Of a stretch of DNA of 48,058 nt, positions 16,396 to 24,376 are shown piece after piece. Every line of letters begins with the position of its first letter. The first letter of the stretch is position 1. The stretch is from a virus. Made by a program: the position numbers and the translations under genes. Where the stretch lies: positions 1-48,058 of the IMG/VR virus record IMGVR_UViG_3300037882_002668. The stretch is one strand, 5' to 3'. A model generated the notes under the pieces. It did not search any database, was not told the origin of the DNA, and worked only from the letters and a program-made list of their open reading frames with translations.

Positions 16396-17166
16396 TTAGT
16401 TATCGAAATTAGACAATTCGGAAACGTTGTTTAAAACGAAACCTAATGCGGTTAGTATATCCTTTAATGCTTTAGAGCCTACGATGGTGTCCAAAGTAAC
16501 TCCATTAGGTAAAATCAACATACTTGCATCAATATCACCTGAAAGGCAATAATTAGCAGACAAACTTGCACCGTTTGCCATTGTATTGATTCCTTCAATT
16601 TTCAAGATTCCAATTACATTTGCCAAATTAGCAGATGTAGCTGGACTGAATCCTTCGTCAACTCCCGCAGTTCCATTTACAATTGTAAATGTTGGCGATG
16701 TTCCGGTTCCGGTTGCGGTTAAATCAGTTTTCGCACCAACTGTTGAAGCAGTAAATACAACTGTATCTAAACTTGCACCAACAGCATCTCCGGTGGCATA
16801 TCCTGTTAAAGCACCTGAATAAGAACCAGTAGCAGTTCCCGCTCCGGTTGTAGCTCCAACTGCCAAGTTTGCAAAAGCAGCAGCTAATTCAGCCGGAGTT
16901 GTTGCGCCCGTAGAAGTATAAGTAAGACCAGCAATAATCATTGTTTGTCCCGCAGTTAAAGCAGTACCAAATTTTGCTGTTGCAGTTTCAAAAGTTCCTG
17001 AATTTCTTACTACCAAGAATCCGTCTTGAGCATCAATTTCTTCGCCAACGTTGTTGATGAAAGTACCAGTATTATATCTGTTACCGTAGGTAAAGATATT
17101 TTGCACCGTGAAGTCCATAGTGGACTGATTTCTCGTTGCGTTTCTTTGTTTTGAGTATATAGGCAT
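16396..17166 (-). CDS. Head decoration protein, lambda gpD-like with inserted domain
   Basis: 256 residues, about twice lambda gpD (110). The gpD-like parts are the ends: NVGEEIDAQDGFLVVRNSG near residue 40 and the C-terminal NVIGILKIEGINTMANGASLSANYCLSGDIDASMLILPNG. Between them, about 57-170, is a low-complexity Gly/Thr/Ala beta module (LTAGQTMIIAGLTYTSTGATT ... AELAAAFANLAVG). Such modules are seen inserted in several phage structural proteins and probably project from the capsid. It stabilises the expanded shell at three-fold positions. It is placed between protease/scaffold and capsid as in lambda. Confidence 0.75.
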   Translation of the reverse strand: MPIYSKQRNATRNQSTMDFTVQNIFTYGNRYNTGTFINNVGEEIDAQDGFLVVRNSGTFETATAKFGTALTAGQTMIIAGLTYTSTGATTPAELAAAFANLAVGATTGAGTATGSYSGALTGYATGDAVGASLDTVVFTASTVGAKTDLTATGTGTSPTFTIVNGTAGVDEGFSPATSANLANVIGILKIEGINTMANGASLSANYCLSGDIDASMLILPNGVTLDTIVGSKALKDILTALGFVLNNVSELSNFDN

Positions 17167-17177
17167 ATCCTTTATTT

Positions 17178-17519
17178 TTAAAGTTGAAAGTCCATAGCAG
17201 CTTTAATTTCTGCCTCTTTTTTCTCCTTAGATTTGTCAGCACCATTGTCGATGGCTGGTGTTTCTTCGGTAGTGATTGGTTTAGCACTATCAGATTTTAA
17301 TTCCTGAATTTTTCCTTTAGTAGCTAAAGTAGCTTGAAATTGGTGGGCTTGAGCATCTGTGATTTTTTTACCACTTGCAATACCTTCGGAAACCGCTTTT
17401 GAATCGGCTTCTCTATAAGCCTCCCAAGAAGCAACTCTGTCTTGTTCAGCCGTTGCGCCTTCTGCTAAAATGTCAGCATAAACGTCCGGGTGTTTTGATT
17501 TTAAATCTTCCTTAGTCAT
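17178..17519 (-). CDS. Nested scaffolding protein (internal start, Nu3-like)
   Basis: Same frame as the protease, starting at the internal ATG of MTKEDLKSK. Preceding codons are Asn/Lys-rich and AT-rich, giving an unstructured upstream region that suits initiation in this host group. Composition (Ala, Glu, Lys; helical) is that of a scaffold. By lambda precedent it would be made in excess over protease and removed before DNA packaging. This is an inference, not shown by the sequence alone. Confidence 0.5.
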   Translation of the reverse strand: MTKEDLKSKHPDVYADILAEGATAEQDRVASWEAYREADSKAVSEGIASGKKITDAQAHQFQATLATKGKIQELKSDSAKPITTEETPAIDNGADKSKEKKEAEIKAAMDFQL

Positions 17520-18443
17520 CTTGTTAGATTTTTGGTTATTATTATTTTCGTTTGAATTACTTCCTACTTCGTGTGCGCCTGATAAAATCATTTCTACAAC
17601 CTCATCAAAACTAGCGATTCCATCAATAAATGTTCCGATGGCATCTTTTGCAAAAACAGTATGTCCGTTATCGTAATTTGTACCTTTTAACAGAGGTCTA
17701 TTTTCAACAATTCTGTTTAAGAAATTTTCATTTAACGGATCAAGAACTTCATTTATTGCGATTGAGTAATTGTCATTTTCAATTGCCTCGTTATATGCGT
17801 GGTTTTTCTTAACTGATTTTGAAGCATATAAAATAACGTGCTTTGTTCCATTTTTGTCGGTTGTACCATTTGGTTTACCGCTAATCTGCCACATTGTTCC
17901 AGCACTTCCGATGATACTCATACCATCCTCGGCAAATATTTTTGTGGAAGGTGATGAAATACCATAAGCGGCAGATCCTAACATTCCTCCTTTTTCAACC
18001 AATGTATAATACGGTTTGGTTTTTTTAACCTCATTGATAGCATCTTGCATCAAACCAACCGCTACACTGGAACCTCCACCTGAATCAGACAATTGAATAA
18101 ATCCTTTGATTCTTGAATCCTTTGACATTTGAAGCATCTGCTTTGACATCTGCTTTGTGCCATTTGTTGATGCACCACCGTTTTTGGTTATAACACCGTT
18201 TAGGTTTATGATTCCGATGCCTTCAAAAGAATCAGGATTATTTAACTGCCAATTATAACTTATCAGCCTAGTTTCACTTGTAATGTCTAAAACACCTATT
18301 GAATTAAGTTTTGTTTCAGGCGGTGATAAAATCACTCCGTTTTGCAAATTGGTTAAAATTGCGGTTAACTGAGAAAGTGAAACAGCATCAGCACTCCATG
18401 GACTTCCGTAAATTTCTCTAGCTAATATATAATCAAAACTCAT
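17178..18443 (-). CDS. Prohead protease (S49/ClpP-like) with C-terminal scaffold
   Basis: 421 residues, organised like lambda gpC/Nu3. Residues 70-280 form an SppA/ClpP-like domain: GIGIINLNGVI, LSDSGGGSSVAVGLMQDAI (oxyanion region), and VEKGGMLGSAAYGISS with likely nucleophile Ser157. VILYASKSVKKN could hold the general-base lysine. After an Asn-rich linker comes a charged helical scaffold. An internal ATG at 17519 (MTKEDLKSKHPDVYADILAEG) could start a separate scaffold of about 113 residues. It is the first gene of the capsid operon, behind a late promoter and leader terminator. Confidence 0.85.
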   Translation of the reverse strand: MSFDYILAREIYGSPWSADAVSLSQLTAILTNLQNGVILSPPETKLNSIGVLDITSETRLISYNWQLNNPDSFEGIGIINLNGVITKNGGASTNGTKQMSKQMLQMSKDSRIKGFIQLSDSGGGSSVAVGLMQDAINEVKKTKPYYTLVEKGGMLGSAAYGISSPSTKIFAEDGMSIIGSAGTMWQISGKPNGTTDKNGTKHVILYASKSVKKNHAYNEAIENDNYSIAINEVLDPLNENFLNRIVENRPLLKGTNYDNGHTVFAKDAIGTFIDGIASFDEVVEMILSGAHEVGSNSNENNNNQKSNKMTKEDLKSKHPDVYADILAEGATAEQDRVASWEAYREADSKAVSEGIASGKKITDAQAHQFQATLATKGKIQELKSDSAKPITTEETPAIDNGADKSKEKKEAEIKAAMDFQL

Positions 18444-18465
18444 ATTTGGTTGTTTTTATAAAAGT

Positions 18466-18501
18466 AAAAAAGTGTTGTCCTCTCGGAAGAAGAAACACTT
18501 T
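18466..18501 (-). terminator. Leader terminator before the capsid operon
   Basis: AAAGTGTT...AACACTTT (8-bp perfect stem). Inside it is a small TCC-GAGA-GGA hairpin with a GNRA loop. Six U residues follow. It lies between the promoter at 18554 and the first codon at 18443, so it must be read through, skipped or used as an attenuator. Confidence 0.75.
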
Positions 18502-18525
18502 CTATAATTTTTTTAGTACCAATGT

Positions 18526-18539
18526 TCTCACAACAATAG
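18526..18539 (-). promoter_or_regulatory. Leader box CTATTGTTGTGAGA, copy 1
   Basis: These 14 bases are identical to those at 45041-45054 and lie at a similar distance after the same type of promoter. In both places an intrinsic terminator follows before the operon begins. Candidate nut/put-like antitermination signal or regulator site in the nascent RNA. Confidence 0.55.
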
Positions 18540-18553
18540 TTATTTGTTTGGTA

Positions 18554-18561
18554 CAAATATA
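18554..18561 (-). promoter_or_regulatory. Late promoter for the capsid/tail operon
   Basis: TATATTTG box within TATATATTTGTAC, shared exactly with the promoter at 45073-45080. A clear -33 TTG is absent from both, suggesting a phage-specific activator or a strong -7 element. The transcript would begin near 18547, with a leader of about 105 bases. Confidence 0.65.
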
Positions 18562-18599
18562 TAATTTTTTTTATTACATCGCAGATATTTTATTTTTTG

Positions 18600-18959
18600 T
18601 TAATTTTTTTTTCTATGGCCGCAAGAATTACAATTTCCGGAAACACAATTTGTGCCTGGATTTCCAAAACATTTACACTCATCTGGAAACTGAATTTTAT
18701 GTTGGAAGTTAAACGCCATTTTTTTGTTTGCTTCTTCCATTGTACCGTGAAAACTTCTTTCAATTGGTAGTTTGTGAAAAGTATATGAAGATAAAATTGT
18801 CACTACAACACTAATCAAAAAAGACCAAACACACCAAAAATTGAATGATGTGTCACTTAACCAAGATGCAATGGATTCTATTATGATCCAAATAAAAGAC
18901 AATGATGCTACCACACAAGATAACAATGTAACAAAACTTAATAACAATTTTTTTTTCAT
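18600..18959 (-). CDS. Small membrane protein with Cys-rich tail
   Basis: 119 residues. Two hydrophobic segments at about 4-28 and 40-62 suggest a hairpin in the inner membrane. The C-terminal 27 residues hold six Cys in DECKCFGNPGTNCVSGNCNSCGHRKKN, a possible metal site or disulphide knot. It is not a family I recognise. It follows the cytosine methyltransferase by 4 bases and ends the early operon just before the late promoter at 18554. Confidence 0.6.
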   Translation of the reverse strand: MKKKLLLSFVTLLSCVVASLSFIWIIIESIASWLSDTSFNFWCVWSFLISVVVTILSSYTFHKLPIERSFHGTMEEANKKMAFNFQHKIQFPDECKCFGNPGTNCVSGNCNSCGHRKKN

Positions 18960-18963
18960 AATG

Positions 18964-20634
18964 CTATTTGATTTTTAAAAGTTCTTTAATCAACAACACA
19001 AACACTCCAACACAAACTGAGTTTCCAGCTTGTTTGTATGCTTGGGTATCACTTACACTCCATTTGAAATCAGGTACGCCGGGAATGTCAAAGTTAAAGT
19101 CCATTAGTCTAAAACATTCTAAAGGGGTAAGCCGTCTTATGCTTTGTGTAATAATGGCGTTCTTCTTTACGGATGCCATAAACTCATCACTTGATCCTGC
19201 TCTACCAATGGCGTTTGTAATACAACCGGATATATCCTCATCAACACTTAAATTTTCTAATTTATCTTGTTGTTGATTCGTTAAGGTTTTATTCGGAATA
19301 ACGTATGCTGGGCGGCCACACTCTGTATCTAAAGTACCAACAATGTCTCCTTCATAAATTCTGTTTTGCTTAAATGGTTGTGCGCCACCGCTTTCTTTAG
19401 AAGGATTAATTTGGACTACATCTTTCGGTGATGCCGGAGCAATAACCACTTGATTACACGCAGTATCTAAAGTTTGCGCCACGCCTTTTCCAACACGACC
19501 TCGCCTTGTTTTACTATTGATGTTGTTAAGATTCAAACTGTCACCTTCTCTAAATTCTTCAAACCCCTTTTCGTTATTTGTAGTGATTTTGATTACTGGT
19601 TGACCGCTGCCATCTTCTCTAGCTCTTGCCGGAATCGTTGGGCAATTGTTATCTTCTGTTGGTCTGAATCCTTTTCCGTCCTCGTGAGTTCTCCATGTCC
19701 CAACCTCAACAAAATTATCATCAGCTCTTGAACCCGCCCTTGTTGTAACTGCTGATGCAGAACCATCAATAGGTTTTGGTTCAAACTTAAATCCATTGCC
19801 CTTAGCTTTTTGATTGGCTGTATGTTTTAGAAACATCTGAATTGTCTCATCACTCAAAAAATACTTTTTATCAACTACGGGTTCTAAACAATCACGCAAC
19901 TTCTTAACTAACGGCATTTTCTGAGGAAAAAAGAATTCGTCATCTTCGTCATCTCGGATTCCAATTATAAAAATTCTGTCTCTATTCTGAGGAATACCAT
20001 AATGCTTTGCATTCAAAACTTTATAATAGATGTGATATGGAACACTTTCTTCGTGTGGGAAGAATGTCGGATAACCATTAACTGATTTTCCACCAAGGTA
20101 ATCCACCCAGCGCTGAAATGTTTTCCCATCATCATCCGAAAGCAAACCTTGTACATTTTCAAAAATAAAAGACTTGGGTTTGTTCTTCTTGATGAATTCA
20201 TGGGAATTGTAAAAAAGGATGCCTCTTTTATCGGCTTCACCTTTCCTTTTTCCAGCCAAAGAAAATGATTGACACGGTGGAGTTGGAACATATATGTCAA
20301 GTGGTTGATCCGGTATCTCTCGATTATATACATTCCAATCAAAATAGAATGAGAATTGTTTTGCAAATGCCGTAGCCTCATCAAATAACGGCTTATGCTT
20401 CGGTTCAAAAATCTCATTCTTATCAACAACCCTTTTGATTTTTTTGCAAAGCTCAGAGTGTTTTTTGGAATACACCAACTCAATGTCTTTTTCAGTTCCG
20501 TAATTTAAACAAAATGTCTGCCTAGCATATTCGTCCATATCACAAGCAAAAAGTATTTGATGTTCAACACCCAACCTTTTTAACGCTTGTTCAAATGCAC
20601 CGACACCGGAAAAATCTGAACCTACACTAATCAT
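18964..20634 (-). CDS. C5 cytosine DNA methyltransferase
   Basis: 556 residues. Methylates cytosine C5, probably to protect phage DNA from host restriction. Motifs in order: SAM-binding GSDFSGVGAFEQAL (5-18); PCQSFSLAG with catalytic Cys121; FENVQG with E159-N160-V161; QNRDRIFIIG (216-225); RLTPLECFRLMDF and QAGNSVCVGVF (535-545). Between motifs VIII and IX lies a long target-recognition region. It has about five short repeats of the type A-x-T-L-x-T-x(5-9)-V-I (near 294, 333, 386, 433, 471). No restriction enzyme partner is seen, so it is an orphan enzyme. Its ATG overlaps the upstream HTH gene. Confidence 0.92.
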   Translation of the reverse strand: MISVGSDFSGVGAFEQALKRLGVEHQILFACDMDEYARQTFCLNYGTEKDIELVYSKKHSELCKKIKRVVDKNEIFEPKHKPLFDEATAFAKQFSFYFDWNVYNREIPDQPLDIYVPTPPCQSFSLAGKRKGEADKRGILFYNSHEFIKKNKPKSFIFENVQGLLSDDDGKTFQRWVDYLGGKSVNGYPTFFPHEESVPYHIYYKVLNAKHYGIPQNRDRIFIIGIRDDEDDEFFFPQKMPLVKKLRDCLEPVVDKKYFLSDETIQMFLKHTANQKAKGNGFKFEPKPIDGSASAVTTRAGSRADDNFVEVGTWRTHEDGKGFRPTEDNNCPTIPARAREDGSGQPVIKITTNNEKGFEEFREGDSLNLNNINSKTRRGRVGKGVAQTLDTACNQVVIAPASPKDVVQINPSKESGGAQPFKQNRIYEGDIVGTLDTECGRPAYVIPNKTLTNQQQDKLENLSVDEDISGCITNAIGRAGSSDEFMASVKKNAIITQSIRRLTPLECFRLMDFNFDIPGVPDFKWSVSDTQAYKQAGNSVCVGVFVLLIKELLKIK

Positions 20635-20893
20635 TTTTTTCTGTATGTATTTCTTTTACAAATTCTTCAAAATCTATATGATTATCTTTTAAAAAATGAT
20701 AAATCATAGTTACTATCTCAGGTGCTTCTTTGTTCCATTGACCAACGGAAACAACAGAAAAACCAACCTCGTTTGCGATGGTTTTTTGATTCTTCTTTAC
20801 ACCTCGTTTTTCAAGGATTTTTATAACTCCGGCAAAATCTAATTTCACCGGAGTTTTATCTAATTTACAACGTTTTGTTTTTGACGATGCCAT
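20627..20893 (-). CDS. Small HTH DNA-binding protein
   Basis: 88 residues. A helix-turn-helix is visible at about 33-60: VKKNQKTIANEVGFSVVSVGQWNKEAPEIV, with an XRE-like turn (NEVGFSVVSVGQW). Basic N-terminus. Overlaps its neighbours on both sides (29 bases upstream, 8 bases into the methyltransferase), so the three are translated together. It may regulate the methyltransferase operon or act as a middle-gene regulator. Confidence 0.7.
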   Translation of the reverse strand: MASSKTKRCKLDKTPVKLDFAGVIKILEKRGVKKNQKTIANEVGFSVVSVGQWNKEAPEIVTMIYHFLKDNHIDFEEFVKEIHTEKND

Positions 20894-21254
20894 GATTGTT
20901 TTTGTTTAAAGGTTCTTCCGGGATGAAGCCAAAGTTTCTAACCAATATCTTCATTACATTTTTTGGGTTCAATGCTGAAATATAAAGACAATTTGGCTTA
21001 ATGATTACCTCTTTAACTTCCTTTTCCACAAACTCAGGAGTACCTTTGGTTCTTAGAATTTTATTCATAATTGGAGCAACCTCAACCATTTTTTTTACAA
21101 TTTGGTATTCTGCTGGTTTCATTGTCATTTCAGTTTTATCAACCTCATATAACGTGTGACCAGAGCGAGGCACAACTTGAGCTTTCATTTGTCTTTCTTG
21201 TGGAAGTGGTTTCATTTTTACCACTCTTGGCTTTCTTGCTTTCTTTTCGTCCAT
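20865..21254 (-). CDS. Hypothetical basic protein
   Basis: 129 residues from the first ATG (MDEKKARKPRVVKMKPLP). An upstream TTG would extend it by 9 residues but falls in the promoter. Basic throughout, with no membrane segment. The middle (EYQIVKKMVEVAPIMNKILRT, then KEVIIKPNCLYISALNP) alternates helix and strand. First gene after the strong promoter at 21279-21309. No family recognised. Confidence 0.55.
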   Translation of the reverse strand: MDEKKARKPRVVKMKPLPQERQMKAQVVPRSGHTLYEVDKTEMTMKPAEYQIVKKMVEVAPIMNKILRTKGTPEFVEKEVKEVIIKPNCLYISALNPKNVMKILVRNFGFIPEEPLNKNNHGIVKNKTL

Positions 21255-21278
21255 TTTTATTATTGTTTTTTGATTTTT

Positions 21279-21309
21279 CAAATCTAAAGAAAACTTATTT
21301 TATAAACAA
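21279..21309 (-). promoter_or_regulatory. Promoter for the 21.2-18.6 kb operon
   Basis: TTG (21309-21307), 20 bases, TAGATTTG (21286-21279): a near-ideal Flavobacterium promoter. It overlaps an AT inverted repeat, AAAGAAAA (21286-21293) with TTTTCTTT (21312-21319), which may be a terminator or operator. The leader to the start at 21254 is about 20 bases. Confidence 0.7.
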
Positions 21310-21321
21310 ACTTTTCTTTAT

Positions 21322-21672
21322 TTATTTTTTGAATACTTCCGGGTAATTTGCCTCTGCCATTTCTTGTACGGTGGCATATAAAGGCGAAGGGCTGTTTAAG
21401 GAATCCAAATACTGCCTAGTGACATTGTTTTTTGATAATGATAATCGAAGCATTATTGATGGGAAACGATTCTCATCTTGCTTCATCAGCCATCCAACGC
21501 AAACTGATCCATTGGCTTTGTGACAAGCATAGTTTGCGCCCATATAATCATTTTCCATTTCCAGGAGTTTAATGTATTCCTCAACAGCCCATAACCTTAG
21601 TGGTGCATCTTTTCTGTACGGACAATTTCCGCAAGGCTGAGTGCATTTATAGGTTTCTACTTTTCCACACAT
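21322..21672 (-). CDS. Small Cys-rich protein, DUF6283-like
   Basis: 116 residues. Pattern CTQPCGNCPYRKDAP at 10-24, then YACHKANGSVCVGWL at about 49-63, i.e. CxxCPxRK ... CH ... CxG. This is the hallmark of small phage and actinobacterial proteins of the DUF6283 type, probably binding zinc or a cluster. The rest is helical. A second protein with the same pattern is encoded at 26112-26579. Function unknown. Confidence 0.65.
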   Translation of the reverse strand: MCGKVETYKCTQPCGNCPYRKDAPLRLWAVEEYIKLLEMENDYMGANYACHKANGSVCVGWLMKQDENRFPSIMLRLSLSKNNVTRQYLDSLNSPSPLYATVQEMAEANYPEVFKK

Positions 21673-22082
21673 TTCTTAACTTCGGATTTTTCGATGTACA
21701 TATCCTTCGGTAAAAGGTAAATGTTAAAGTGATTTTCTTTGAACCATTCTATTGCAGTAAACATAACGTTGGCACTTACTGCATAGTATTTGTTTTCAGA
21801 AATTGATTTTAAAAAATAACTACAATCAGTCACGGACAAAATATCACACAACTCAAGGTTTAACTGATAGAAATAATCGTTTTCATCATCAAGAATATTT
21901 TCGGATAACTTTTCAATAGAATGAAGTTCCGGTTTAGCCTGGTTGGTGACAACGTTATAATAGTAATTTCCCATTGTCAATATTTGGCGTTGTAAGGTGT
22001 CTATTTGAGACATCCATTGTACCGTGACCTTGTGAGGCATCATGCCAAACAAGGTCAGTTCCAATTTTCTTTCGTTACTCAT
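21657..22082 (-). CDS. Hypothetical protein
   Basis: 141 residues from MSNERKLEL. This start overlaps the upstream stop codon by a few bases and is better placed than a start five codons earlier. Mixed helix and strand, acidic in the middle (LSENILDDENDYFYQL), no membrane segment or recognisable motif. Coupled to the DUF6283-like gene, with a 16-base overlap at its 3' end. Confidence 0.55.
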   Translation of the reverse strand: MSNERKLELTLFGMMPHKVTVQWMSQIDTLQRQILTMGNYYYNVVTNQAKPELHSIEKLSENILDDENDYFYQLNLELCDILSVTDCSYFLKSISENKYYAVSANVMFTAIEWFKENHFNIYLLPKDMYIEKSEVKKCVEK

Positions 22083-22431
22083 CAGATTTGTTTCCATCGG
22101 TGTCAGAATTTAATTCTTCAAGTATTTCATCGGATAATAAAAACACAAGACGTTTTGCAGTTAAGTAACAACTACCCCAATCAGGTCTAGCCATTACTGT
22201 TCTTGTCCAAAATTTATCTAATGCTTTGGCGTGGTCTAAAAAATCTAAAATATATTTAAAAGAGGTATCTTCTTTAGTTGATAGTCTGCCTCCGTGCATT
22301 ATTCTGAAAATTTCAACCCCCGTCCAATTATCAATTGAATTGCTCCAAACAGAGTGTTCTGATTTAATACCATACTTCTCAAAAAGTTCCTCTTTAGTTT
22401 TTGGAGGTTGGTTTATTTCTTTATTTTCCAT
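22075..22431 (-). CDS. Hypothetical protein
   Basis: 118 residues from MENKEINQPP; overlaps the end of the YopX-like gene by 11 bases. Soluble, acidic C-terminus (EILEELNSDTDGNKSDE). Segments KTKEELFEKYGIKSEHS and MARPDWGSCYLTAKRLVFLL are seen, with no family recognised. Part of a run of overlapping middle genes. Confidence 0.5.
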   Translation of the reverse strand: MENKEINQPPKTKEELFEKYGIKSEHSVWSNSIDNWTGVEIFRIMHGGRLSTKEDTSFKYILDFLDHAKALDKFWTRTVMARPDWGSCYLTAKRLVFLLSDEILEELNSDTDGNKSDE

Positions 22432-22882
22432 GAGTGAATAATTCAGGATTTTCATAAATGTTTCCGATTACCTCAAAGAGTTCCACATCATTCTTTCCTT
22501 GATAGTTTTCAAAGATTGGGAATGTTGCTTGACCGTGTTGGTTTCTGAAATAGAATCCAGTGATGTCACAAAGATTTACTGTTCCTCCAACAATTCTTCT
22601 TTGTACCGTGCCATATTCACAAACTACTCGTATTTTTTCATTACGGTCGTTTGTAAGTTCAATGATGTCTCCTTGGTAAATGTCTTTGCCATTTTTGTCA
22701 GGATAACCAAAATGATCCATTACCGGAGATTCAGGTGGAAATTTTGTATTAAACGGACTGATACAGGCTGAATCATTTTCATCCAAACCTGGAACATAAA
22801 ATGCTCCCAATACCCCAACAAGAACATCATATTCCATTTTATGTCCAGTCCAAACTCTGTGTTTTCTTTCACGATTTTTCAT
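22421..22882 (-). CDS. YopX family protein
   Basis: 153 residues. The typical YopX core is clear: FGYPDKNGKDIYQGDIIELTNDRNEKIRVVCEYGT (about 57-91) and the C-terminal FEVIGNIYENPELFTHGK. YopX proteins are widespread in phages of Firmicutes and Bacteroidota, fold as a small beta barrel and have no settled function. It follows the sliding clamp gene and precedes several overlapping small genes. Confidence 0.85.
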   Translation of the reverse strand: MKNRERKHRVWTGHKMEYDVLVGVLGAFYVPGLDENDSACISPFNTKFPPESPVMDHFGYPDKNGKDIYQGDIIELTNDRNEKIRVVCEYGTVQRRIVGGTVNLCDITGFYFRNQHGQATFPIFENYQGKNDVELFEVIGNIYENPELFTHGK

Positions 22883-22905
22883 ATCTTTTAAGAGTTAGTT
22901 GTTGT

Positions 22906-24027
22906 TTATTTTTCCTCGGCTGTTTCTTGAACAGCCTTGGTTTGAAATTTACAAGGAGTTGCAAGTACTCTAGTGTTTTCTTCCACAAACATCGTTGGCT
23001 TAAAAGGTTCATAGAAATACCATTCAATTGTGTTTTCTTCCAAAGCATTTAACGCTGATTTCAAAAAGTTAATTTGGAAGCCAATTTTAAACGGTGCATC
23101 GTTATAAACACAATCCAAAACTTCTTTGGCTTTGCATCCTTTCGCACGGTTTTCAAAATACAATTCCACCTTGTTGTCGTTGAAATCCAAAACCAAAACA
23201 TTATTGTCTTTATCCGACAACGTAGAGAATCTTTTTACTGATGCTAAAAATTGATCTCTTTCAATTTTGAAACAGTTGGTTTTTTTGATGGCATCCAAAA
23301 TTTTTCTGTACGGTGGAAACTTGATTTGCATTTGGGTTATCTCTACCGTAAAGTCACCACAAGAAACACAGAAGAATGTTGGATTGTATCTCACAACAAG
23401 TGGATCATCAAAATCAAAAGATTGAGTGATGTATCTCGCTGCATTGGCACTTATGAAAAGTTCAACCTCATCACCGTTGTATGGGAATTTCTTTTCGTAA
23501 AAAGAAAATCTGTCAACTCCAACAATGTAAAGCTCTGCTTCAACGGATTTAATCATAATTGCATTAATGTTTTCCGTGGCATCATCTACAAATGGTGAGG
23601 CTTTCTTTAAACCATCCAATAAGAATTCTGCATCTACCATAAATGAATTGGCATCATTGATTTCTTTTGGAATTGGATAATCTTGTGCGGGTTCAATCGG
23701 TAAATTGTAAACTCCAATTTTTGATGAAATTACAATCTCATTATTACCAAATTCCAATTCAATTGCAGTTCCAAGCGGAAGTCCACTCAGAATGTTTACT
23801 ATAAGGTTCTTCTCTATACAGAATGCAAAATCACTCGATGCAATAACTCCTTCGATTTGAGTACTTGCCCTTACCTCTTGGTTGGCCGCCGTAACTTTTA
23901 GTTTGTCTGCGGTGATTTCACATAAAATGTTGTCGTAGATTTTAACTACATTTTTATCTCTTACTACCGGAGCAACCATTTGGATTGCCTTGAGTAAATC
24001 TGTGCTGATTATTGATAATTTCTTCAT
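22906..24027 (-). CDS. dnaN: DNA polymerase III beta subunit (sliding clamp)
   Basis: 373 residues, the length of cellular DnaN (about 366). Three tandem clamp domains are visible: 1-120 (LLKAIQMVAPVVRDKN, ITADKLKVTAANQEVRASTQIEG, FCIEKNLIVNILSGLP), 120-245 (FMVDAEFLLDGLKKASPFV, MIKSVEAELYIVGVDRFSF, KFPPYRKILD) and 245-373. The C-terminus departs from the host pattern: it has ATPCKFQ instead of a MPMR-like end, then 10 acidic residues. It would tether the host replicative polymerase to phage DNA, since no phage polymerase is seen. The ATG overlaps the stop of the upstream gene (TAATG). Confidence 0.88.
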   Translation of the reverse strand: MKKLSIISTDLLKAIQMVAPVVRDKNVVKIYDNILCEITADKLKVTAANQEVRASTQIEGVIASSDFAFCIEKNLIVNILSGLPLGTAIELEFGNNEIVISSKIGVYNLPIEPAQDYPIPKEINDANSFMVDAEFLLDGLKKASPFVDDATENINAIMIKSVEAELYIVGVDRFSFYEKKFPYNGDEVELFISANAARYITQSFDFDDPLVVRYNPTFFCVSCGDFTVEITQMQIKFPPYRKILDAIKKTNCFKIERDQFLASVKRFSTLSDKDNNVLVLDFNDNKVELYFENRAKGCKAKEVLDCVYNDAPFKIGFQINFLKSALNALEENTIEWYFYEPFKPTMFVEENTRVLATPCKFQTKAVQETAEEK

Positions 24028-24353
24028 TATTTTTGTTGTTCAAAGATTTCTAAAATTGATTTGGCATTGTGATCCGTGTATTCATTATTAATAGCATCCA
24101 AAATAACATCAGGACTTTCTAAAATATCCTCAAGCAATTGGGTAGTTTCTTCACGAGTGAAGATTTTCTTGGTTTTTAAATCTTGGTCCGGATTATATGC
24201 TGATGCAAACTTTTCCAAATCCTCAATCGGAATACGGTCAAAGTTGTCAAACATATTTTCAATAGCACTCGCAGTACGGATGTTTCCGTGTACCGTGTTA
24301 GCTAAAGCATTGTTAGCTGACCTAGCAGCATTAGATGAAGTTTCTGGTGACAT
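24027..24353 (-). CDS. Hypothetical acidic protein coupled to the clamp
   Basis: 108 residues, helical, acidic (FTREETTQLLEDILESPDVILDAIN). The N-terminal 30 residues are Ser/Ala/Asn-rich (ETSSNAARSANNALANTV). It overlaps the clamp start codon, so the two are made together. A partner or loader adaptor of the clamp is possible but rests on position alone. No motif seen. Confidence 0.55.
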   Translation of the reverse strand: MSPETSSNAARSANNALANTVHGNIRTASAIENMFDNFDRIPIEDLEKFASAYNPDQDLKTKKIFTREETTQLLEDILESPDVILDAINNEYTDHNAKSILEIFEQQK

Positions 24354-24376
24354 AATTTTCTGTTTTTGTTATTTAT

